Numbered from the stretch's first letter, positions 46,720-55,352 are shown. The stretch: DNA of 64,000 bases from Desulfovibrio desulfuricans DSM 642 (GCF_000420465.1 NZ_ATUZ01000017.1:1-64000), one strand, 5' to 3'. Notes: generated by a model from the letters alone, not told the origin. Program-made: numbers and translations.

Positions 46720-48107
46720 GCCTGGCCTCCGAAGATGCAGCCAGGATTCAGGATGTTGTTGGGATCAAGAGCCTTTTTGATGGCTCGCATGGCCCCGACC
46801 TGAGCTTCGCCCAGCTGCTTGGTGATGTAGGGCGCTTTTTCGCGGCCCACGCCGTGCTCCGCAGAAACTGTCCCGCCCATCTTGATGATTTCGTAATGGA
46901 ACTCGGAACGGGCCTTGGCGGCTGTTTTCTTTTCTTCATCAGAGTTGAAGAAGAAGTGCGGATGAATGTTGCCGTCGCCCGCATGGCCCTGACAGCTCAC
47001 CTTGATGCCGTGCTTTTTGCCCACTTCAAAGAGCATGTGCACGGCCTGGGCAAGCTTGTTGATGGGCACAGCCGGATCGCCGCCCAAGCGTCCCTTTGCC
47101 ACGCGGGCAAGGGCGGGCAGGCCGGAACGGCGCGCAACCCAGAGCTGCTCGGCCTCTTCTGCGGTTTCTGCCACGTGAAAATCGACCATGCCCAGCTGCT
47201 CGCACACCCGGCGGATGACCTCCACCTGCGGCTTGAGGGTGGAAACATCGCCGTCCACTTCGATAAGCAGCATTGCGCCCGCATCCACGGGCAGGCCCGC
47301 ATGGGTGTAGTCTTCAACAGCGCGGATCAGGGTCTGTTCCTGAAATTCCATGATTGAGGGCACAACGCCGCTGGTCATGATTGCAGAAACAGCCTTGGCA
47401 GCGTTTTCAATGTTGTTGAAGGCAACGCGCATGGCGCGCTTTGCCTGCGGCAGGGGAATGAGCTTGAGGGTGATTTCTGTTATGACGCCCAGCGTGCCCT
47501 CGGAACCCGTGAACAGCTGGGTGAGGTTGTAGCCGGTCACGTCCTTGATGCACTTGCCGCCAGCGCGGATAATTTCGCCCGAAGCCAGCACGACCTGCAT
47601 GCCCGTGACGTAGCTTTTGGTGGTGCCATATTTGACGCACTGCAAGCCGCCTGCATCGGTCGCCACATTGCCGCCGATGGAAGAAAACGTGAAGCTGGCG
47701 GGATCCGGCGGGTACATGAGGCTGTGCGCGGCGGCGGCTTTTTTGATGTCAGCAGTGATTGCGCCGGGGCCAACAACAGCCATCAGGATCTCCGGCTCCA
47801 CGATGATGGAATTCATGCGTTGCAGCGAAATAATGATGGAATAGTCGCTTTCAGCAATGGCGTTGACGCTGAGGCCGCTTCCCTGTGAGCGTGTAACCAC
47901 GCTGATTTTGTGCTCATTGCAGAAGCCGACGATTTTGGAAACCTCTTCGGCGGTGACGGGCAAGGCTACCAGAATGGGCAGAAAAGCCGATGGAGCCGCC
48001 CCGCCAGCGTTGTAGGTGTAGCAAACGAGGTCTTCCTGCTTGGTGAGCATGTTTTTTTCACCGATAAATGAAGCGATATGTGTGCGAACATCCTCTTTTG
48101 TCAGCAT
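46716..48107 (-). CDS. glcD: FAD-linked 2-hydroxyacid dehydrogenase (GlcD type)
   Basis: A 463-residue flavoprotein oxidising a 2-hydroxyacid (D-lactate, glycolate or similar) to the 2-oxoacid. The FAD_binding_4 domain shows TRSQGSGLSVNA and DPASFTFSSIGGNVATDAGG; the FAD-oxidase C-terminal domain shows CQGHAGDGNIHPHF and ends with ALDPNNILNPGCIF. AGGAG precedes the ATG. With glcF it forms a two-gene unit just upstream of the kor operon on the same strand, with a possible sigma-54 promoter about 205 bases before the start. Its product could feed directly into the Kor complex. Confidence 0.93.
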   Translation of the reverse strand: MLTKEDVRTHIASFIGEKNMLTKQEDLVCYTYNAGGAAPSAFLPILVALPVTAEEVSKIVGFCNEHKISVVTRSQGSGLSVNAIAESDYSIIISLQRMNSIIVEPEILMAVVGPGAITADIKKAAAAHSLMYPPDPASFTFSSIGGNVATDAGGLQCVKYGTTKSYVTGMQVVLASGEIIRAGGKCIKDVTGYNLTQLFTGSEGTLGVITEITLKLIPLPQAKRAMRVAFNNIENAAKAVSAIMTSGVVPSIMEFQEQTLIRAVEDYTHAGLPVDAGAMLLIEVDGDVSTLKPQVEVIRRVCEQLGMVDFHVAETAEEAEQLWVARRSGLPALARVAKGRLGGDPAVPINKLAQAVHMLFEVGKKHGIKVSCQGHAGDGNIHPHFFFNSDEEKKTAAKARSEFHYEIIKMGGTVSAEHGVGREKAPYITKQLGEAQVGAMRAIKKALDPNNILNPGCIFGGQA

Positions 48108-48313
48108 TTTTTCTCCTCGCTAACCGCATTGGCGCGGTGTGCAAAATTTTGAGCCTTCCAAACGCCTGCCGATGGTATGTGCGTCCAGCAAGACGGCGAC
48201 AACATATTCAATAAAATCGCGGACACTCCGCGCGTAACTTGTCTGTTTTGACGTAACGTGAGCCGTCATTTACCGGGAGCTTGAGGCGCTTGTTACGAAT
48301 TGCCCACAAATAA

Positions 48314-48328
48314 GCAGCAATCATGCCA
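48314..48328 (-). promoter_or_regulatory. Possible sigma-54 promoter of glcDF
   Basis: Minus strand reads TGGCATGATTGCTGC followed by T. Against TGGCAC-N5-TTGC it has two mismatches but keeps GG and GC at the exact spacing. It faces glcD, about 205 bases before the start codon. Weaker than the two other matches of this locus. Confidence 0.5.
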
Positions 48329-48801
48329 CATGGGGAATAACATTATTTTTTAGATGGTTATGTGTGTTTTTCTGAAATTGCGCTGCGCAGAAGCCCCATT
48401 GTGCGTTTATATTGCGTACGTACTGGTTGTAAAAATTAACACAGCGATAAATGAAGTGATCAAACCTTGAGGCGTTGCACATGGCTTTGTTTGCCGGTGC
48501 GGCGGTCTGTGCTGGGCGGTTCCAGCTCGTGGCAGTCTGCACTCAGCTTGCGGGCATGGCGTCGGCAGGTTTGTCCTCTGCCCATCTGCCGGATGCGGGC
48601 AGGCAAGGCAGACTGAAAAAACGCAGAGAACAGTTTTGTGGATTTAAGCTGTGCTGCGGCCTTGCTTATGCCAGGAGTGTGCTTACTGAATAACAACGGG
48701 CCAGTGCGTTTTTAGGGCGCGCAGCGTGTGGAATATTTCTTCTGCATGCAGTGTTTTTGTGAAAGGATGTTGGATGGTTTGGAGTAAGTCACGCCAGCTT
48801 G

Positions 48802-48818
48802 CGTTAAAAGTTTTAACG
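48802..48818. promoter_or_regulatory. Perfect palindrome upstream of cysE
   Basis: CGTTAAAAGTTTTAACG has 8-bp perfect arms around one central base. It lies 160 bases before the cysE ATG and looks like a dimer binding site; no T-run and a one-base loop argue against an RNA hairpin. Regulator unknown. Confidence 0.45.
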
Positions 48819-48977
48819 AAGGGCATGATTTATCGTGTATTCTCTGGAGCGGAGCTGGCTGCCCATTGCGGCAGCGGGCAACTCCATGTAGACTGATAAG
48901 AATTACCGGGATGCCCGCAGCCGGCCTGTGCCGCCTGTGGTTTCACGCGCAACCGAATATTTCCGCAGGATTTTGCC

Positions 48978-49889
48978 ATGAACAAAAAGCAGGACATCAC
49001 CACGATCGGCATGCCCCTCATAGACAGCGTTGTTGAACGCCTCTGCCGAGAAGATTCGCTCAGCACCGTGTGGCATCGCTCTGGTCAGGGCGCGCCAATG
49101 CCGTCTTTGCCGGTGCTTTCCGAAATACTTGAGCGTCTGCGCGCGGCTATCTTTCCCGGCTATTTTGGCGCGGCCACTGTGCGGCGCGAATCCATGCGCT
49201 ATCACCTTGCCGCCAATCTGGACAGCATCCACCGCCTGCTGGGCGAGCAGATAGTGCGCGGCTTCTGCTTCAGCTGCGCGGGGCTGGGCATTCCCTGCAC
49301 CTCGTGCGAAACAGAGGGGCAGCAAGCCGCCCTGGCATTTATGGACAGCCTGCCGGAAATACGTCGCCTGCTGGCTGGCGATGCCAAGGCCGCCTACGAG
49401 GGCGACCCTGCGGCCACCAGCCCAGGTGAGACCATTTTCTGCTATCCTTCGCTGCGGGCCATGTTTCACCACCGCATTGCCCACGAACTCTACAAGCTCA
49501 AGGTGCCGGTCATTCCGCGCATCATTTCTGAAATGGCCCACGGCACAACGGGTATCGACATCCACCCTGGCGCGGCCATTGGCGAGGAATTTTTCATCGA
49601 CCATGGCACAGGCGTGGTTATTGGCGAAACCTGCATCATCGGGCGTAACTGCCGCCTGTATCAGGGTGTGACTCTGGGCGCGCTCTCCTTTCCCAAGAAT
49701 GCGGACGGAACCCTCACCAAGGGCAATCCCCGGCACCCAATACTGTGCGACAACGTCACTGTTTACGCCGGGGCCACGATTCTTGGCCGCGTGACAGTGG
49801 GCAAGGGGGCCGTCATCGGCGGCAATGTGTGGATTACTCAGGATGTACAGGCGGGAGCCCGCATTACTCAGGAGAAACCCCGTGACTAA
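48978..49889 (+). CDS. cysE: Serine O-acetyltransferase
   Basis: A 303-residue cytoplasmic enzyme that makes O-acetylserine from serine and acetyl-CoA, the entry to cysteine synthesis. An N-terminal helical domain of about 190 residues leads to a left-handed beta-helix of hexapeptide repeats (GIDIHPGAAIGEEFFIDHGT, GVVIGETCIIGRNCRLYQGV, then VTVYAGATILGRVTVGKGAV). The catalytic His lies in GIDIHPGA and the Asp in FFIDHGTG. The N-terminal domain includes a four-Cys region (GFCFSCAGLGIPCTSCET) not usual for E. coli CysE. AGGA lies before the ATG. The final codons overlap a tiny lipoprotein gene. Confidence 0.93.
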   Translation: MNKKQDITTIGMPLIDSVVERLCREDSLSTVWHRSGQGAPMPSLPVLSEILERLRAAIFPGYFGAATVRRESMRYHLAANLDSIHRLLGEQIVRGFCFSCAGLGIPCTSCETEGQQAALAFMDSLPEIRRLLAGDAKAAYEGDPAATSPGETIFCYPSLRAMFHHRIAHELYKLKVPVIPRIISEMAHGTTGIDIHPGAAIGEEFFIDHGTGVVIGETCIIGRNCRLYQGVTLGALSFPKNADGTLTKGNPRHPILCDNVTVYAGATILGRVTVGKGAVIGGNVWITQDVQAGARITQEKPRD

Positions 49890-50028
49890 AGGCCCCAAGC
49901 TGTGGCGCCGCATGGCGCTGCTCTTGTCTTGCGTGGCCCTGTGCGCCGCCTTGCTGAACCTTGGCGGCTGCGGCCTCAGTGTAAAGCCTAAAGGGCAGGT
50001 GGTGACAGGCGTTAGCGTGGGGCATTGA
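49882..50028 (+). CDS. Very small lipoprotein overlapping the end of cysE
   Basis: A 48-residue frame opening with GTG, with GGAG about nine bases before it and an eight-base overlap with cysE. It has a positively charged N-terminus (residues 3-10), a hydrophobic stretch (about 11-27) and the lipobox LGGC, which would leave a mature lipopeptide of about 20 residues starting at Cys. The coupling, signal peptide and lipobox together support it as a real gene. I do not recognise the family, and a start at the internal ATG 49912 is possible. Function unknown. Confidence 0.6.
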   Translation: MTKGPKLWRRMALLLSCVALCAALLNLGGCGLSVKPKGQVVTGVSVGH

Positions 50029-50510
50029 CCCGGCTTGCGCCCCCTGTCTCAAATTGACAAGCCCTGTCGTTTTTGCGCGCCAAGAGGTGTGCAGGGACGG
50101 CAGGGTCTGTTGTTTGTTTTTGAAACTGTGAGCAATGTTGCTGGCATGCTGGCAGCGGGTGCTCGAAAACGCGCAGGCATCAGGCCGTGCAGGGCGCGCC
50201 AGTGCAGGAAATTTCAGGTTCAGGCGGGCTGACGGTATGGACATGACGCCTCTTGCATGACATACTCCCGCCTTCATAAATTTGGGCCTTTCGCGGCGCG
50301 TGTTCCTTGGTGTGTTTTCATTTTGAAATGTTTGCCTGCCAGCAAAGCCTTCATGCTGTCTTCATGGGTAACGTCCTGTAGGGCAACAATGGGGGCAACG
50401 GACAAGACACATTGCCTTGCAAGCATTTCATGGCGCGGATTTTTGCAACAATTTGTGCAGGGCGGCAGTTGCTCTAACGTCAGGCTTCCGGCGCAGGAAG
50501 TGGAGTTCGC
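50029..50510. other. Intergenic region, nothing recognised
   Basis: About 480 bases between the small lipoprotein and marC. No supported frame, RNA gene or terminator with T-run. The sequence TGGCGC...TTTTTGC near 50429 resembles a sigma-54 site but its spacing is one base too long. Confidence 0.5.
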
Positions 50511-51110
50511 ATGGAATTTTTTACTGAAGTTGTGGGCACGAGCATCAAAATTTATGCGCTCATGACGCCCCCTGCCGTGCTGAGCGCCTTTATCAGCGGC
50601 ACCAAGGGCTTTGACAAAAAACAGAAATCCAGGGTGGCCGCCAAAACCTCTGCGGCCATCTTTCTTATCGGCGTAACGCTGTTCCTGTTTGGGCCGCACC
50701 TGTTTTCGCTTTTCGGCTTCACGCTTGACGCCTTTCGCATAGGCGCGGGCGTGTTGCTTTTTCTTACGGCAGTTTCCCTCATGAACGATGACGGCAAGGA
50801 CGCGCTTTCCGGCAAGGAGGGCGACATCAGCGTTGTGCCGCTGGCCATACCGCTTGGCATGGGGCCTGCCTCCATCGGCGCGGTGATGGTCATGGGCGCG
50901 TCCGCCACAGAGATGCATCAGGTGCTGGTGGGCGTTTTTTCGCTGCTGGCCGCGGCCTTTGGCATGTTTGTGCTGCTGTGCATGGCCGATGGCGTGGTGC
51001 GCGCCCTGCACCGCACGGGCATTGCCGTGCTGTCCAAGTTGACGGGGCTTCTGCTGGCAGCCATTGCGGCGCAGGTGATCTTTACAGGTATACGGGCCTT
51101 TCTGGGGTAG
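50511..51110 (+). CDS. MarC family membrane protein
   Basis: A 199-residue inner-membrane protein of the MarC/UPF0056 family with six hydrophobic helices. Family features seen are the N-terminal ALMTPPAVLSAFIS (normally 'NPxG'-like), FRIGAGVLLFLTAVSLM and the VVPLAIPLGMGPASIG segment. The family was once linked to antibiotic resistance, but that role was withdrawn and its function is unknown. GGAG lies before the ATG. Single-gene unit. Confidence 0.88.
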   Translation: MEFFTEVVGTSIKIYALMTPPAVLSAFISGTKGFDKKQKSRVAAKTSAAIFLIGVTLFLFGPHLFSLFGFTLDAFRIGAGVLLFLTAVSLMNDDGKDALSGKEGDISVVPLAIPLGMGPASIGAVMVMGASATEMHQVLVGVFSLLAAAFGMFVLLCMADGVVRALHRTGIAVLSKLTGLLLAAIAAQVIFTGIRAFLG

Positions 51111-51155
51111 AATATTTGCCCGTTGCCTGCTGTCTCGGGCAAACAATGCGAACAG

Positions 51156-51190
51156 GCGGCGAAAGATACTGATTTCGCCGCGCTTTCTAT
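51156..51190 (+). terminator. Terminator after marC
   Basis: GCGGCGAAA and TTTCGCCGC (51156-51164 with 51173-51181) form a perfect 9-bp stem followed by a weak T-rich run. A second stem (TTTGCCCG/CGGGCAAA, 51115-51143) comes just before it. Confidence 0.6.
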
Positions 51191-51204
51191 AAAATAAACA
51201 GAAT

Positions 51205-51400
51205 TTGGCGGTAGAGGGGTAGGCCGCCCCGGCTGTGGTTCAGGTACAACCCTGGGCGCGAGCAAGGGGCGAGGCCCGGAGCGATGGCCGCAAGCGGCAG
51301 CGCTGCAAAGGGCAGACCGACGAGGCGATTAACGGCATGGGGGCTGCTGCCCGGCGCAAAGCAACTTGATATCTTGGGCGCGCGGTGCGGCAACAAGAGG
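51205..51400 (+). promoter_or_regulatory. Structured GC-rich leader before the purine permease gene
   Basis: About 200 bases immediately upstream of the permease contain several short pairings: GGCGG/CCGCC (51207-51228), GGTT/AACC around CAGGTAC (51237-51251), GCCGC/GCGGC, and GGGC/GCCC near 51340. The density of paired elements suggests a regulatory RNA or riboswitch, but I cannot assign it to a known purine, guanidine or other class. Confidence 0.3.
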
Positions 51401-51408
51401 AGGATGTC

Positions 51409-52719
51409 ATGGGCATACTGGAAAAAATGTTTAATCCTGCGGCCAGAGGCAGCACGGTCCGGCGCGAAATGCTGGCCGGACTCACCAGCTTTATGGCCAT
51501 GTGCTATCTGATTTTTGTGGTTCCCGGCATGCTTGCTGACGCTGGTATGCCCAAGGATTCCGCCGTGGCGGCCACCATCTGGATTACCGTCATCGCCACG
51601 CTGATCATGGGCCTGTGGGCCAAGTTTCCCGTGGGCGTCGCGCCCGGCCTCGGCATCACGGCCTTTTTTGCCTACTATGTTTGCGGCCCGGCGGGCTATA
51701 CATGGCAGACCGGCCTCGGCGCTGTGTTCATCTCAGGCGTGGTTTTTCTGCTGCTCACTGTCACCAAGGTGCGCCAGCTTATCATCAATGCCGTCCCCAT
51801 GGATCTCAAGTACGCCATTGTGGTGGGTATTGGCGCGTTTATCGCCTTTATCGGCATGAAGAGCTGCGGCCTTGTGGCCGCCAGCCCCGCCACTTTTGTG
51901 ACGCTGGGCAACCTTGGCGATCCCAAGACCCTGCTTTCTGTGGCAGGCATTTTCCTCATCGGCGCGCTGCTTTCTCTGCGCGTGCCTGGCGCCATGATCA
52001 TCGGCATCGTGGTTATTGCCGCCGCCGGCATGATGCTTGGCGTGTCGCAGATGCCGCAGGGCAGCATTTTCAACGCCGCCCTGCCCCTGCCCACCGAGAC
52101 TTTCATGGCGATGGATCTCAAGGGTGCGCTGCACCACGGCCTGATCTCCATCATCTTTACCCTGACCATGGTTGACCTGTTCGACAACATGGGCGTGCTG
52201 ATCGGCCTTTCGCAGAAAGCCGGATTCATCCGTGAAGACGGGCACATCGAAAATCTGGACAAGGCCCTGATTTCCGACTCCATCGCTACCATGTCCAGCG
52301 CCGTCATGGGCGCGACCACCGCCACCAGCTATCTGGAAAGCGCCGCAGGCGTGGCCGAGGGCGGCCGCACCGGCCTGACCGCCGTGACCATTGCCGTGCT
52401 CTTTTTTCTCACGCTGTTCTTTGCGCCGCTGGTGGGCATGGTGCCCGCCTATGCGACGGCCCCTGTGCTGATCATCGTGGGCGCCATGATGATGCAGGAA
52501 GTGGGGCGCATCAAGTTCAAGGACTTTACCGTGGCTTTGCCCGCCTTTTTGACCATCATCAGCATGCCGCTTACCTTCAACATCGCCACGGGTTTTGGCT
52601 TTGGCTTTGTGAGCTGGGTCGGTATCAAGGTGCTTTCCGGGCGTTTCAAGGATCTTAACGTGGTGATGCTGATCATTGCCCTGTGCTTTGTGGTCAACTT
52701 TGCCCTGCGCCTTCAGTAG
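51409..52719 (+). CDS. NCS2-family purine permease (AzgA-like guanine/hypoxanthine transporter)
   Basis: A 436-residue inner-membrane proton symporter with about 12-14 helices. AzgA-like features are the N-terminal RREMLAGLTSFMAMCYLIFV, the VAPGLGITAFFAYYV loop, DNMGVLIGLSQKAG and GATTATSYLESAAGVAEGGRTGL. This branch moves adenine, guanine or hypoxanthine rather than uracil or xanthine. I chose the ATG at 51409 because GAGGAGG lies just before it; the upstream ATG-less extension has no site. No purine catabolism genes are next to it. Confidence 0.9.
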   Translation: MGILEKMFNPAARGSTVRREMLAGLTSFMAMCYLIFVVPGMLADAGMPKDSAVAATIWITVIATLIMGLWAKFPVGVAPGLGITAFFAYYVCGPAGYTWQTGLGAVFISGVVFLLLTVTKVRQLIINAVPMDLKYAIVVGIGAFIAFIGMKSCGLVAASPATFVTLGNLGDPKTLLSVAGIFLIGALLSLRVPGAMIIGIVVIAAAGMMLGVSQMPQGSIFNAALPLPTETFMAMDLKGALHHGLISIIFTLTMVDLFDNMGVLIGLSQKAGFIREDGHIENLDKALISDSIATMSSAVMGATTATSYLESAAGVAEGGRTGLTAVTIAVLFFLTLFFAPLVGMVPAYATAPVLIIVGAMMMQEVGRIKFKDFTVALPAFLTIISMPLTFNIATGFGFGFVSWVGIKVLSGRFKDLNVVMLIIALCFVVNFALRLQ

Positions 52720-52822
52720 AGTGTTTTGCGGCGCGATTTTTCAAGATTCGCGCGGGGCATCCGAACCTTGCAAGAGTAGACTGCTCCAAGCCCCATAACG
52801 GCAACGCACTGTGATTGCTGAA

Positions 52823-52866
52823 CAGGCTCCTGTTCCGGCTGATGCCGGGCGGGGGCCTGCTTTTTT
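52823..52866 (+). terminator. Intrinsic terminator after the purine permease
   Basis: CAGGC pairs with GCCTG around an inner CCGGC/GCCGG stem, followed by TTTTTT. Confidence 0.8.
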
Positions 52867-52983
52867 GCGGAACCGCGGGGAGAAGAAGCACTGCACCTTG
52901 CCTTTACTCTCGCATCAGGGCATACTTTGCGACCGAAAATGTAACGCTCACCAGCCCCAAGGGCACATGAGGAATATTCGCAC

Positions 52984-53604
52984 ATGGCAATGCTTCTGCA
53001 ATCACAGCGCCCCCCCAAACCCCTGTGGCGGGAATACGGCGAAGCTCTGTTCGTCGCGCTTATCTTGGCTCTGGTCATCCGCACCTTTGTGGTGCAGGCA
53101 TTCAAGATTCCTTCGGAATCCATGGTTAAAACCCTGCTTGTGGGCGATCACCTGCTGGCAAGCAAGTTTTCCTACGGCATCAAGATTCCCTTTACCCACT
53201 CCTACATTTACAAGGGGAGCGACCCGGTCAAGGGCGACATTATCATTTTTGAATACCCCAATGATCCCAGCGTGGACTACATCAAGCGCATCATTGGAAC
53301 GCCCGGCGACACCATTGAGGTGCGCAACAAGCAGCTGTTCCGCAACGGCGAGCCGGTAAAGGAAGCCTACATCCGCTTTACCGAGCCTGACCGCATCCAG
53401 CCGGTGCGCGACAATTTTGGCCCTATTACCGTGCCCGCAGACAAGTATTTTGTCATGGGCGACAACCGCGACAACTCGATGGATTCGCGCTTCTGGGGCC
53501 TCGTGGACCGCAGCGCCATACGCGCCAAAGCCTGGCGCATCTATTGGTCGTGGGGCGGTCTGGGCGATATCCGCTGGGATCGCATCGGCAAGGCCGTGCA
53601 ATAG
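52984..53604 (+). CDS. lepB: Signal peptidase I
   Basis: A 206-residue membrane protease that removes signal peptides from exported proteins. One N-terminal helix (about 20-38) anchors it. Catalytic residues are Ser46 in IPSESM and Lys101 in YIKRIIGTPGD; the box E motif GDNRDNSMDSRFWG is intact. The length matches single-helix type I peptidases. The ATG at 52984 has AGGA about ten bases before; ATG 52990 is an alternative. It precedes comM by 129 bases in the same direction. Confidence 0.95.
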   Translation: MAMLLQSQRPPKPLWREYGEALFVALILALVIRTFVVQAFKIPSESMVKTLLVGDHLLASKFSYGIKIPFTHSYIYKGSDPVKGDIIIFEYPNDPSVDYIKRIIGTPGDTIEVRNKQLFRNGEPVKEAYIRFTEPDRIQPVRDNFGPITVPADKYFVMGDNRDNSMDSRFWGLVDRSAIRAKAWRIYWSWGGLGDIRWDRIGKAVQ

Positions 53605-53733
53605 CATCTGGCGGTACATTCTGCTTGCAGGCGCGGACGGGATTTGCCCGGTGCGCCTGACGACAAGACTTTTGCGGCGCGGGTAGATGCAACAATCCGC
53701 GCCGCTTATCATTTGCAGGGTCAAGGAGAACGC

Positions 53734-55257
53734 ATGGTTGTCCGTTTGAACAGCGGCGGGGTTGAAGGTGTGGATGCCTACCCCGTGGAACTGGAAGTGG
53801 ACTTCGTGCGGCAGGGGCTGCCCGGCTTCACCATGGTGGGGCTGGCGGAAACAGCGGTGCGCGAGGCCAAGGACAGGGTCTTTGCCGCCTTGCGGGCCTG
53901 CGGCTTCAAGCTGCCCCCGGCGCGGATTACGGTAAACCTTGCACCGGCTTGGCGGCGCAAGAGCGGCGCAAGCTATGACCTGCCGCTGGCCGTTGGGTTG
54001 CTGGCCGCTGCGGGGATTATACCTGCGGAGCCTTTACAGGGAATGTATCTTGCGGGCGAACTTTCTCTCAACGGGGCGTTGCGCCCGGTGAGCGGCGTGT
54101 TGCCTCTGGCCCTGCTGGCGCGCCAGCAGGGAGCCGCAGGGTTGGTGGTTCCCCCTGGCAACGGCGCGGAAGCTGCGGTGGTTCGCGGGCTCAAGGTGTT
54201 TGCGCCCGAGGGGCTTGGCCGCTGCGCGGCCTTTCTGGCTGGTGCGGAGCCGCTTGAGCCTCTGTGCGAACCCGTGCCCGATATGCTTGAAGCACCTGCC
54301 TACAGGCAGGATTATGCCGAAGTTAAAGGCCAGGAGGCCGCCAAACGTGCGCTGGAAGTGGCCGCAGCTGGCGGCCACAACGTGCTGCTCATAGGCCCGC
54401 CCGGCAGCGGCAAAACCATGCTGGCTCAGCGCCTGCCTACCATTCTGCCGCCGCTGGACTTTGAAGAATCTCTGGAAGTCACAAAGATTTACAGCGTGTC
54501 GGGCAAGCTGCCGCCCGAGGCCGGACTTATGCGTGTGCGGCCCTTTCGCGCGCCGCACCACACCATATCCGATGTGGCGCTGGTGGGCGGCGGGGGCTAC
54601 CCGCGCCCCGGCGAGGTAAGTCTTGCCCACCGAGGGGTGTTGTTTCTGGACGAACTGCCCGAATTTCGCAAAACAGCCCTTGAGGCGTTGCGCCAGCCTC
54701 TGGAAGGCGGCGTGGCTGCCATTGCGCGCGCCGCGCACAGTGTGAACTTTCCCGCTGCCTGCATGCTTGTGGCAGCCATGAATCCCTGTCCATGCGGCTA
54801 TTACGGCGACCCCACGCACCAGTGCACCTGCCGCGAGGAACAACGGGTGCGCTATCAGTCACGCCTTTCCGGCCCCATGCTTGACCGCATTGACGTGCAT
54901 GTGGAAGTGCCTGCTGTGGCCTATGCGGATTTTCGCGGTGCAGGCCGAGGCGCTTCGTCCGCGCAGATGCGCGAACGCGTGCTCAAGGCTCGATCAACCC
55001 AGCGGGCGCGCTACGGCAGCGACGGGCCACGCTGCAATGCGGAACTTTCCGGCGCGTTGCTCGATCAGCATTGCGCGCTGGATGCCGAAGGCCATGCCCT
55101 GATGGAGGGCGCGGTCAACCGTCTTTCCCTCTCCGCACGGGCATGCGCCAGAGTGCTGCGCATGGCCCGGACCATTGCCGATCTGGACGATGCCGCCAGC
55201 ATTGCCACGCGGCACCTGGCCGAAGCTGTGTCGCTCCGGGTGCTGGACAGAGGCTGA
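53734..55257 (+). CDS. comM: ComM/YifB-type AAA+ helicase (magnesium-chelatase-like)
   Basis: A 507-residue cytoplasmic protein. The N-terminal ChlI-like domain (about 1-190) precedes an AAA+ module with Walker A GPPGSGKT near residues 221-228 and Walker B VLFLDELPEF near 303, a Cys cluster (NPCPCGYYGDPTHQCTC) and a C-terminal Mg_chelatase_C lid. ComM homologues act as branch-migration helicases in natural transformation, but the gene is widespread in non-competent bacteria. I chose ATG 53734 with AAGGAG six bases before it; the frame upstream to 53644 has no site. No other competence genes are in the window. Confidence 0.94.
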   Translation: MVVRLNSGGVEGVDAYPVELEVDFVRQGLPGFTMVGLAETAVREAKDRVFAALRACGFKLPPARITVNLAPAWRRKSGASYDLPLAVGLLAAAGIIPAEPLQGMYLAGELSLNGALRPVSGVLPLALLARQQGAAGLVVPPGNGAEAAVVRGLKVFAPEGLGRCAAFLAGAEPLEPLCEPVPDMLEAPAYRQDYAEVKGQEAAKRALEVAAAGGHNVLLIGPPGSGKTMLAQRLPTILPPLDFEESLEVTKIYSVSGKLPPEAGLMRVRPFRAPHHTISDVALVGGGGYPRPGEVSLAHRGVLFLDELPEFRKTALEALRQPLEGGVAAIARAAHSVNFPAACMLVAAMNPCPCGYYGDPTHQCTCREEQRVRYQSRLSGPMLDRIDVHVEVPAVAYADFRGAGRGASSAQMRERVLKARSTQRARYGSDGPRCNAELSGALLDQHCALDAEGHALMEGAVNRLSLSARACARVLRMARTIADLDDAASIATRHLAEAVSLRVLDRG

Positions 55258-55315
55258 TTCTCTTTTCAACACAGCAACATCCCACAAATTTAAAGAATGT
55301 TAACGCCCTTGGTCA

Positions 55316-55330
55316 GCCCTAATTTAGGGC
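55316..55330. promoter_or_regulatory. Palindrome between comM and the marR-type gene
   Basis: GCCCTAATTTAGGGC has perfect 7-bp arms. Short flanking matches (CGCCC/GGGCG) extend the symmetry, so it may instead be a hairpin ending the comM transcript; there is no T-run. It lies 23 bases before the candidate -35 box. Confidence 0.4.
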
Positions 55331-55352
55331 GACACCTGGGCGCGAAGTGTTC

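Larger units (their letters stand above)
48108..48977. other. Large divergent intergenic region between glcD and cysE
   Basis: About 870 bases. I support no gene: the open frames at 48321-48542 (minus) and 48475-48693 (plus) lack ribosome sites and recognisable products. It holds a possible sigma-54 promoter for glcDF (48314-48328) and a perfect palindrome upstream of cysE (48802-48818). The middle is mixed in base content with no repeats noted. Confidence 0.55.

Noticed and set aside
50429..50445. Sigma-54-like sequence before marC
   Set aside because: TGGCGC and TTGC are present, but the spacing is one base too long, which normally abolishes sigma-54 recognition.
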